Positions 7,152 to 11,810 of a stretch of 11,810 bases of DNA are shown here, piece after piece. The notes under the pieces were generated by a model. It was not told where the DNA came from, searched no databases, and saw only the letters and a program-made list of their open reading frames with translations. The DNA is from Nocardioides sp. (GTDB taxonomy: Bacteria; Actinomycetota; Actinomycetes; Propionibacteriales; Nocardioidaceae): assembly GCA_030452025.1 (NCBI GenBank), contig JAKDNC010000052.1, positions 1 through 11,810 of the forward strand, read 5' to 3'. Position 1 is the first letter of the stretch. Every line of letters starts with the position of its first letter. A program made the position numbers and the translations under genes.

Positions 7152-7739
7152 GTGATCCCGGAACGTCGGTGGTGCGGGCGCTCTCTCTTGTGCGCCCTGG
7201 GGGCGATCCTGCTCTCGGCCTGCGCTCCGAGCGGCCAGCCGTCGCCGGTCACAGACGCGACCGTCACGCTGATGCAGTACACCCACGACCAGGTCAACCG
7301 GATGCTCGTGGTCGGAGTCGCCGCCGGTGACGAGACCGTGCACGTCTCCCGGGTCGAGGTCGTCTCCGGGGCATTCACCCACACCGGACTGGCGGAGTAC
7401 GACGCGAGCATCCGACCGGGCGAAACCCTGGACCTGAGGGTGCCCCTAGGGGACCCGGACTGCGCCGTGGACCTCGACGAGGACGACATCTCGGTGGAAT
7501 TCACGGTGCCGGACGGGGAATCGGTGACCGTGGACGCCCCCGACGGGGCCGACTTCCTGGTCTCCTTCCGGCCCAACCGGTGCGACGCCCACGTCTGGGA
7601 GTCCTCGCGCGGCTTCCAGTTCGCGTTGCGGCTCACGCTCGCTGACGACCCCGACGAGGTGCTGGTGCCCGTCGTACCTCCGAGGGCGAAGCAAAAGCTG
7701 CTCAGCCGGACCTGGCGGGCCCAGTGCGGAGTCGGATGA
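7152..7739 (+). CDS. Putative lipoprotein, function unknown
   Basis: A 195-residue exported protein. The N terminus is a lipoprotein signal peptide: basic MIPERRWCGR, hydrophobic SLLCALGAIL, then lipobox LLSAC with the lipidated cysteine at C24. The mature part (from about 33) is acidic and beta-rich (TVTLMQYTHDQVNRMLVVGV; VHVSRVEVVSGAF; SIRPGETLDLRVPLG), resembling an immunoglobulin-like or copper-chaperone-like sandwich, though no metal-binding motif is evident. Cysteines C104, C144 and C192 remain in the mature chain. I do not recognise the family. GTG at 7152 is chosen because it precedes the signal peptide and has TACCGT 6 nt upstream, suggesting a leaderless message. Divergent from the Bax-inhibitor-like gene; ends 8 nt before a strong hairpin. 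Confidence 0.82.
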   Translation: MIPERRWCGRSLLCALGAILLSACAPSGQPSPVTDATVTLMQYTHDQVNRMLVVGVAAGDETVHVSRVEVVSGAFTHTGLAEYDASIRPGETLDLRVPLGDPDCAVDLDEDDISVEFTVPDGESVTVDAPDGADFLVSFRPNRCDAHVWESSRGFQFALRLTLADDPDEVLVPVVPPRAKQKLLSRTWRAQCGVG

Positions 7740-7791
7740 CGCGACGCTTCCGCCGAGACGCCGCACGCGCACTCGCGGAACTGGTGTCGCG
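7740..7791. terminator. Bidirectional hairpin terminator between lipoprotein gene and tRNA
   Basis: The 55-bp gap is almost wholly an inverted repeat: outer arms CGCGAC (7740-7745) and GTCGCG (7786-7791), inner arms TTCCGCCGAG (7748-7757) and CTCGCGGAA (7772-7780) with one bulged C. The loop is 14 nt. It lies directly after the lipoprotein stop and 3 nt from the tRNA end, so it could stop transcription from both sides. No T tract on either strand. Confidence 0.6.
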
Positions 7792-7794
7792 ATG

Positions 7795-7868
7795 TGCCCC
7801 CGGTGGGATTCGAACCCACACTGAAAGGTTTTTAAGACCTCTTCCTCTGCCGGTTGGGATACGGAGGC
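7795..7868 (-). tRNA. tRNA with anticodon UAA, nominally tRNA-Leu, but short variable region
   Basis: A full cloverleaf folds on the minus strand: acceptor GCCTCCG/CGGGGGC (one T-G pair), a 3-bp D stem TCC/GGA with GG in the D loop (CAACCGGCAGA), anticodon stem GAGGT/ACCTT with loop CTTAAAA, and T arm GTGGG-TTCGAAT-CCCAC. The discriminator base is A73 and CCA is not encoded. The loop places TAA at 34-36 (7832-7834), which would read UUA leucine codons. The variable region is only 5 nt (TCAGT), whereas bacterial tRNA-Leu normally has a long variable arm, so the amino-acid identity is uncertain. It starts 22 nt behind the deformylase stop on the same strand and may be processed from that transcript. 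Confidence 0.85.
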
Positions 7869-7890
7869 TCGACTCTTGCGGCTGCAGAGG

Positions 7891-8448
7891 TCAAAGATAA
7901 GTCTTGCGGGCGTGGATCGCGTGCGCACCCGCCACCCGGTCCAGGAAGAGATATCCGTCGCAGTGGTCGATCTCGTGCTGCAGCGCCCTCGCCTCGAACG
8001 CGTTCGCCTCGACGGTGACCTCCTCGCCGGTCCCTGGAAGCTGTCCGCGCACGACGACCCGGCTCGCCCGCTTCACGTCGCCGGTGAAGTCGGGTGCGCT
8101 CATGCATCCCTCCCGGGCCTTCTCGTTGCGTGAGGACTCGAGGACCCGCACGTTGCAGAGCACGAAGGTGCCGTGGTGGTCGCGGGTCTTGGGATGCTGC
8201 GAGACATCGACACAGAAGACCTTCACCGACTCCCCCACCTGGGGTGCGGCCAGCCCGACGCAACCGGGTGAGACCCGCATGGTTGCGACCAGGTCGGCGG
8301 CGAGCCGGACGATCCGCGGGTCGGCCGGGTCGACGTCGGCGCCCGGCGTGGACAGGACTGTCGCAGGGGTCGTGACCACGTCGAGCACAGCGCTTTCCAC
8401 CCCCAGCTCGACCTCCGTCCAGGCGAGCAGGCGTTCGTTGACGCTCAC
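7891..8448 (-). CDS. def: Peptide deformylase, divergent paralogue
   Basis: A 185-residue metalloenzyme that removes the formyl group from nascent N-terminal methionine. Three family motifs are present: GCVGLAAPQ (62-70, motif 1 GxGLAAxQ), EGCMS (113-117, motif 2, normally EGCLS, metal ligand C115) and QHEIDH (157-162, motif 3, ligands H158 and H162, catalytic E159). The protein is active-site complete, but has VLCNVRV where classical enzymes have a LINP-type segment, and lacks the C-terminal extension of the main actinobacterial enzyme, suggesting a secondary deformylase. GTG at 8448 overlaps the stop of the ACT gene (GTGA), fixing the start; a longer open frame upstream shadows that gene. 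A tRNA follows 22 nt downstream. Confidence 0.9.
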   Translation of the reverse strand: MSVNERLLAWTEVELGVESAVLDVVTTPATVLSTPGADVDPADPRIVRLAADLVATMRVSPGCVGLAAPQVGESVKVFCVDVSQHPKTRDHHGTFVLCNVRVLESSRNEKAREGCMSAPDFTGDVKRASRVVVRGQLPGTGEEVTVEANAFEARALQHEIDHCDGYLFLDRVAGAHAIHARKTYL

Positions 8449-8957
8449 AGCTCGTCGGCCTCGACGGGGTTGAGGGTGACACCCACCGCGAACTCGTCGG
8501 CGACCACACCCAGTGCCGTACGCAGCGCTTCGACGTCGGCGTCCGCGGGCAGGTCCACCTCGGCGACCAGCAGGTAGAGATCGCCCTTGAGGTGGGTGGT
8601 GAGGTCGGTGATGTTGCCGCCCGCCCCGGCCACTCGGGAGACCACCGAGGAGACGATGCCCGGCCTGTCGCCTCCGTGGACGCTGAGCACCCACGACGTG
8701 GCCGGCGTGCTGGTCGTGCGCTCGTCGGGAACCTCCCGCACGGTCACGGCCAGGGGTCCGGTCATCGGCTGCAGGGCCGACTCGATCGCGTCTGCGCTCG
8801 CCTCCCCGTCGCAGATCAGCGTCATCGCGAACTGCCCACGCAGCAGGGTCATCGTGGAGTCGTCGAGGTTGAGGCCGAGGGAGCCGAGGATCCCGGTGGC
8901 CTCGGCGATGATTCCGGGACGGTCGTGGCCGACGAGGGTGATGGCGTGGAGAGTCAC
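8445..8957 (-). CDS. Double ACT-domain protein (GcvR-like)
   Basis: A 170-residue cytosolic protein made of two ACT domains: residues about 2-75 (motif VGHDRPGIIAEATGIL, GHDRPG at 10-15) and about 87-165 (motif VHGGDRPGIVSSVVSRV, GGDRPG at 95-100). The DRPG turn is the small-molecule (often glycine or serine) binding loop of such domains. The layout matches GcvR/PheT-ACT-type regulators that lack a DNA-binding domain; the ligand and partner are unknown. GTG at 8957 has AGGA 7 nt upstream. It overlaps the deformylase gene by 4 nt and starts 34 nt after the uracil-DNA glycosylase stop, so these are likely co-translated or at least co-transcribed. Confidence 0.87.
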   Translation of the reverse strand: MTLHAITLVGHDRPGIIAEATGILGSLGLNLDDSTMTLLRGQFAMTLICDGEASADAIESALQPMTGPLAVTVREVPDERTTSTPATSWVLSVHGGDRPGIVSSVVSRVAGAGGNITDLTTHLKGDLYLLVAEVDLPADADVEALRTALGVVADEFAVGVTLNPVEADEL

Positions 8958-8991
8958 GGGCCAATCCTGCCAGTGCGTCTCGGACCACTGC

Positions 8992-9819
8992 TCAGCCGGC
9001 CAGCTCCTTCGTCCTCGCGAGCACGCGATCGGTCATCTCCTCGGTCAGCCTGCCGGTGAAGGTGTTCTGCTGGCTCGGGTGGAAGCAGCCGATCAAGGTG
9101 ACTCCGTTGCCGAGGACGGCCTCCGCGCCGTGGCCGAACTTCGGCTTCGGCCTCGGGATCTCGACGCCGGCGCGGCGCAGCGTGCGCAGGGTGGCGTCCC
9201 AGCCGTAGGCGCCGAGCGCCAGGACCACCGTGGCGGTGGGCGCCAGCAGCTCGAGCTCGCGCTCGATCCACGGCGCACACGTGTCGCGCTCCTCGACGGT
9301 CGGCCTGTTGTCAGGAGGCGCGCAACGGACGGTGGCGAGCATTCGGGCATCGATCAGGGCCTGCCCGTCGCCGGCATGGTCCGAGGTCACCCTCGCGGCC
9401 AGGCCGACCCGGTGGAGAGAGGCGAAGAGCCAGTCGCCGGACCTGTCCCCGGTGAAGATCCGGCCGGTCCGGTTGCCGCCGTTCGCGGCCGGGGCGAGAC
9501 CCACGATCAGCACCTTCGCGGTGGGGCTGCCCCATCCGGGGATCGGCCGGCCCCAGTAGGGCTCGCCCGCGAAGCTGGCCCGCTTGTCATGGGCGACGTC
9601 CTCGCGCCACCTCACCAGGCGCGGACAGGCCGAGCAGACCGACACCCGTGCGTCGAGCACGTTCAGGCCGGCGCCGTCAGCGAGGTGGCGCACGTCGTCC
9701 GGCGTCCGGGCCACCTCGGTCTGCGGCGTTGCCGGGTCGTCAGGCCACCCCGTCCCCGGCGGCACCGGCGAGGGGAACGCCTGGCCGGTGACCGGGTGGG
9801 GCAGCCACTCCGTGGTCAA
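8992..9819 (-). CDS. udgB: Uracil-DNA glycosylase, family 5 (UdgB type)
   Basis: A 275-residue base-excision repair enzyme removing uracil (and, in this family, hypoxanthine and other deaminated bases) from DNA. Motif A is GLAPAANGGNRTGR (107-120) followed by FTGDRSGDWL; motif B is HPSQQNTFTGR (247-257). Cysteines C62, C65 (VCSACPR), C166 and C181 fit the 4Fe-4S ligands of family 4/5 enzymes. Motif A lacks a catalytic Asp/Glu, as expected for family 5; N113 stands where I recall a histidine in most relatives. The start is probably TTG at 9819, one base after the upstream stop (TGAGTTG), since the protein begins sensibly there (LTTEWLPHPVTGQAFPSP) and no ATG or GTG is close; translation probably depends on coupling. 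An open frame to 9978 shadows the upstream gene. Confidence 0.88.
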   Translation of the reverse strand: MTTEWLPHPVTGQAFPSPVPPGTGWPDDPATPQTEVARTPDDVRHLADGAGLNVLDARVSVCSACPRLVRWREDVAHDKRASFAGEPYWGRPIPGWGSPTAKVLIVGLAPAANGGNRTGRIFTGDRSGDWLFASLHRVGLAARVTSDHAGDGQALIDARMLATVRCAPPDNRPTVEERDTCAPWIERELELLAPTATVVLALGAYGWDATLRTLRRAGVEIPRPKPKFGHGAEAVLGNGVTLIGCFHPSQQNTFTGRLTEEMTDRVLARTKELAG

Positions 9820-9820
9820 C

Positions 9821-10069
9821 TCAGGCGGTCGGGCCGGTGGTCGGCTCGGCCGCGTGGGCGCCGCCTCGCGGGAGGTTGACCTTGTCGGCCGCGGCGCCGG
9901 CCACCGTGGAGACCTTGTCCTTGACCACCGGAGCGGCCGACTGCACCGGGCCGCTGTCGCGGACCCTCGTGGCCGCACTGGCGATCTGCTCGTAGCGCTG
10001 GCGTCCGGCGCGGGCGCCGAGGACGTAGCCGACGCCGATCCACAGGGCGATCTTGAGTAGCTTGAACAT
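9821..10069 (-). CDS. Small YtxH-like membrane protein
   Basis: An 82-residue protein. Residues about 4-22 (LLKIALWIGVGYVLGARAG) form one membrane helix ending in the Gly/Arg motif GARAGRQRYEQI, typical of actinobacterial YtxH-like proteins. Residues 30-70 are an amphipathic Ala/Val/Lys-rich helix (SAATRVRDSG, VVKDKVSTVAGAAADKV), probably cytoplasmic; the last residues are disordered. Function is unknown, stress-associated in some relatives. ATG at 10069 has AAGGGA about 7 nt upstream; the open frame to 10147 adds a polar stretch overlapping the previous gene's end and is not preferred. Directly upstream of, and nearly abutting, the uracil-DNA glycosylase gene. Confidence 0.8.
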   Translation of the reverse strand: MFKLLKIALWIGVGYVLGARAGRQRYEQIASAATRVRDSGPVQSAAPVVKDKVSTVAGAAADKVNLPRGGAHAAEPTTGPTA

Positions 10070-10093
10070 GGGGGTTCCCTTTCGAGGTGCTGT

Positions 10094-10105
10094 CCGGACG
10101 TCCGG
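10094..10105. repeat. Perfect 12-bp palindrome in the gap before the YtxH-like gene
   Basis: CCGGACGTCCGG is fully self-complementary, and is part of GTCCGGACGTCCGGGTC, which also reads as tandem GTCCGG units. It lies in the 58-nt gap between the exopolyphosphatase-family gene and the YtxH-like gene. It could be an operator or a weak RNA hairpin; function unknown. Confidence 0.5.
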
Positions 10106-10127
10106 GTCTCTTTGTGACCGTATCGCC

Positions 10128-11012
10128 TCAGGCGAGCGACCAGGCAATACCGTCGAGGATGTCCGACTCGGAGACGACCAACTCCCCGGCGCCGGTCCGT
10201 CCCAGGATCAGGTCGAGGATCAAGGCGCCGGCACCGATCACGTCGGCGCGGCCGGGATGCATGTAGCCGAGAGCCTTTCGCTGCTCGACGGTCATCGCCA
10301 GCAGTCGCTCGACCAGGGCGTGCACCTGCTCGGCGGAGAGCCGCTGCTGGTCGATCAGCTCGCGGTCGTACTCCTCGAGGCCGAGCACCCCGGCGGCCAC
10401 GGTGGTGATCGTGCCGGCCACGCCCACGACGGTCCCCGCGTCGCCCGGGTCGACCGGACTGGCGTCGAGGGTCCGCTCGATGGCCTCGATCGCCGCCGAC
10501 ACCTCCGCGGCCGTCGGTGGGTCGGTGTGCAGGTGACGCTCGTGGATCCGGACCGAGCCGATGTTCATCGAGTGACCGGTCTCGGCGAAGATCAACTCGG
10601 TCGAGCCGCCTCCGACGTCGATCACGAGCACGGGTGCCTCCGGCTTGTCGTGAAGGTTCCGCACTGCGCCGTCGAAGGCGAGCCGCGCCTCCTCGTGGCC
10701 GGGGACCACCTCGGGGTCGATGCCCAGGCGGGCGCGTACGCCGTCGACGAAGACGTCACTGTTCCGGGCGTCCCGAGTCGCCGAGGTCGCACAGAATCGG
10801 ACCTTATCGACGTCGTGCTCCCTGATCAGGGCCGCGAATTCGTCAATCGCGGCGAACGTCCGGTCGAGCGCCTCGTCGGCCAAGCGTCCCGTCCGGTCAA
10901 CGCCCTGGCCGAGACGGACCATGCGTGCCTCGCGGACGAGCACCTCGGGGAGCTCGGCGATCATCATCTTGATCGTGTTCGTGCCGCAGTCGATCGCAGC
11001 GACCCTGGTCAT
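10128..11012 (-). CDS. ppx: Ppx/GppA-family exopolyphosphatase
   Basis: A 294-residue cytosolic phosphohydrolase of the ASKHA fold that cleaves terminal phosphate from polyphosphate and/or pppGpp. Visible motifs: phosphate-1 loop DCGTNT (8-13), CATSATRDARNS (74-85), the PGHEEARLAF segment (104-113, catalytic glutamate region; a His where GEEEAR is usual), phosphate-2 loop IDVGGGSTEL (131-140) and a C-terminal GAGALILDLIL segment. It is the short form, without the C-terminal HD domain of E. coli Ppx/GppA, like mycobacterial Rv0496 and Rv1026. The ATG at 11012 has AAAGGAG 5 nt upstream. The nearby DUF501 gene supports an Rv1026-like orthologue. Which substrate dominates cannot be told from sequence. 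Confidence 0.92.
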   Translation of the reverse strand: MTRVAAIDCGTNTIKMMIAELPEVLVREARMVRLGQGVDRTGRLADEALDRTFAAIDEFAALIREHDVDKVRFCATSATRDARNSDVFVDGVRARLGIDPEVVPGHEEARLAFDGAVRNLHDKPEAPVLVIDVGGGSTELIFAETGHSMNIGSVRIHERHLHTDPPTAAEVSAAIEAIERTLDASPVDPGDAGTVVGVAGTITTVAAGVLGLEEYDRELIDQQRLSAEQVHALVERLLAMTVEQRKALGYMHPGRADVIGAGALILDLILGRTGAGELVVSESDILDGIAWSLA

Positions 11013-11072
11013 GTGTGCTCCTTTGCTCCACTGGAGATTGTCCTACCAACCGCTTCCGTCGTGCACACGGGC

Positions 11073-11078
11073 TACCGT
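11073..11078 (+). promoter_or_regulatory. Candidate -10 element for leaderless DUF3995 transcript
   Basis: TACCGT, 7 nt before the ATG at 11086. No Shine-Dalgarno sequence is present. An in-frame GTG at 11077 and a three-codon frame ATG-CCA-TGA at 11081 that overlaps the real start are also seen; both are likely incidental. Confidence 0.5.
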
Positions 11079-11085
11079 GGATGCC

Positions 11086-11511
11086 ATGACAATCATCTCG
11101 GGAGCCGGGGCAACCACCCTCGCAGCGATCGGGGCGCTCCACGTCGCGTGGGGTGCTGGCACGCCTTGGCCGATGGCGACCCGCCGTGAGCTCGCCGATG
11201 CCGTGATCGGGAACGAGGACGACATGCCACCCCCCGCCGCCTGCTACGCCGTGGGGGCGGGCCTCTTGGCCAGCGCCGCCCTGGTCATCGGGGTCGGTGG
11301 CGGCTCCACGTTTCCCCAGGCCGCCCGATGGACACTGGTTGCCGGTCTTGCGACCCGAGCCGCCGCCGGGGGCGAGGTCTTCCTGGTCGCCGCCAATGGA
11401 CCGGACGCCTCGGAACGGTTCCGGCACCTGGACACGATGGTCTACCGGCCGCTGTGCCTGGCCCTGGCCGGAGCGGCGGCGACCTCCGCACTCACTTCGC
11501 GCCGCCGCTGA
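11086..11511 (+). CDS. DUF3995 domain-containing membrane protein
   Basis: A 141-residue membrane protein with about four hydrophobic segments (roughly 4-24, 50-69, 80-100 and 120-135). The stretch LHVAWGAGTPWPMATRRELADAVIG followed by DDMPPPAACYAVGAGLLASAALVI is characteristic of DUF3995 as I remember it (LHxxWGxGxxWP and MPPPxACYxVA). Function unknown. The ATG at 11086 is preferred because TACCGT lies 7 nt upstream, giving a leaderless message; the open frame running back to 10720 shadows the exopolyphosphatase gene. It lies on the opposite strand between DUF501 and ppx, whose usual order it interrupts. Confidence 0.82.
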   Translation: MTIISGAGATTLAAIGALHVAWGAGTPWPMATRRELADAVIGNEDDMPPPAACYAVGAGLLASAALVIGVGGGSTFPQAARWTLVAGLATRAAAGGEVFLVAANGPDASERFRHLDTMVYRPLCLALAGAAATSALTSRRR

Positions 11512-11516
11512 GTCTC

Positions 11517-11535
11517 GGGCCGGGGCCCTTGGCCC
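11517..11535. terminator. Weak hairpin between convergent DUF3995 and DUF501 genes
   Basis: Inverted repeat GGGCC-N9-GGCCC just after the DUF3995 stop, in a 57-bp gap between convergent genes. The stem is short and there is no T tract, so the terminator call is tentative. Confidence 0.3.
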
Positions 11536-11568
11536 TCTGCCGACGGGCGCTCCCGCGGCGTGTCCTGC

Positions 11569-11810
11569 CTACGCGGGGGTGTCGGGGCCGACGCAGGGCC
11601 CGGAGGCCCACCACTCGCCGAGCTCGTCGAGCACCTCGTCACCGAGCGGATTCACCCCGCGCCCCTGGGCCAGGGACTGGCCGGCCAGGACGTGGAGGCA
11701 CTTGACCCGGTTCGGCATGCCTCCGGCGGAGATCCCCTCGATCTCGGGCACGCTGCCGAGCTCGGCCCGGGCGGCGAGGTAGACGTCGTGGGCCGCTGCG
11801 TACCTCTGTG
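11569..11810 (-). CDS. DUF501 domain-containing protein, C-terminal part only
   Basis: The gene enters from the right edge; about 79 residues up to a TAG stop are present, reading QRYAAAHDVYLAARAELG and on. The segment EIEGISAGGMPNRVKCLHVLAGQSL, then GVNPLGDEVLDELGEWW, is the conserved C-terminal block of DUF501 (GISAGGMP.RVKCLHVL...GxGVNPxGD). A GTG at 11751 would be internal, since the family similarity and open frame continue upstream. Function unknown. In mycobacteria the DUF501 gene (Rv1025) lies between an FtsB/DivIC-like gene and ppx2 (Rv1026), so the genes right of the window are probably ftsB-like and eno (inference). Confidence 0.85.
   Translation of the reverse strand, partial: QRYAAAHDVYLAARAELGSVPEIEGISAGGMPNRVKCLHVLAGQSLAQGRGVNPLGDEVLDELGEWWASGPCVGPDTPA

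Noticed and set aside
7139..7819. Minus-strand 226-residue frame over the lipoprotein and tRNA
   Set aside because: Ser/Thr/Arg-rich shadow that reads through the tRNA and hairpin.
8587..9879. Plus-strand 430-residue open frame
   Set aside because: Crosses antisense of the ACT and uracil-DNA glycosylase genes and their gap; no domain, no ribosome site.
10053..11189. Plus-strand 378-residue open frame
   Set aside because: Antisense of ppx and running into the DUF3995 gene in the wrong frame; no recognisable domain.

Overview
The window looks like ordinary chromosome from a high-GC actinomycete, most likely Nocardioidaceae or a near relative (inference). The signs are strong GC bias, frequent GTG and one TTG start, several apparently leaderless promoters (TANNNT 6-7 nt before the start codon), and actinobacterial gene pairs: cystathionine beta-synthase divergent from an SGNH esterase, and DUF501 near an exopolyphosphatase, as at Rv1075c/Rv1077 and Rv1025/Rv1026 of Mycobacterium tuberculosis. 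No phage, insertion sequence, CRISPR array or plasmid gene is visible.

Left part (1-3500), all minus strand. Positions 1-2028 hold a compatible-solute (glycine betaine/choline/carnitine type) ABC transporter operon: permease, ATPase with CBS-like tail, then a second permease cut by the window edge, each junction a 4-nt ATGA overlap. Next comes a secreted protein with a short collagen-like segment (2288-2950), then a 106-residue protein (3171-3491) that reads like a histidine phosphatase without its catalytic residues. The latter lies 15 nt behind cystathionine beta-synthase (3507-4910) and is probably in its operon.

Middle part (4900-7800). The beta-synthase and an N-terminally anchored SGNH hydrolase (4948-5970) diverge from a 37-bp gap that appears to hold two interleaved leaderless promoters. 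A strong hairpin separates the hydrolase from a convergent Bax-inhibitor-1/YccA membrane protein (6117-6989). A leaderless lipoprotein gene (7152-7739) diverges from that and ends against a 52-bp hairpin next to a tRNA.

Right part (7795-11810). On the minus strand, reading right to left: a DUF501 gene (cut by the edge), an exopolyphosphatase-family protein, a small YtxH-like membrane protein, a family-5 uracil-DNA glycosylase, a double-ACT protein, a divergent peptide deformylase, and a tRNA only 22 nt behind the deformylase. From exopolyphosphatase to tRNA, gaps are 58 nt or less, so this may be one transcription unit. A DUF3995 membrane protein on the plus strand (11086-11511) sits between DUF501 and the exopolyphosphatase.

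I found no convincing new defence or metabolic system. The items most worth checking are the tRNA with a UAA anticodon but a short (class I) variable region, the catalytically empty phosphatase-like protein, the interleaved leaderless promoters, and the deformylase-tRNA adjacency.
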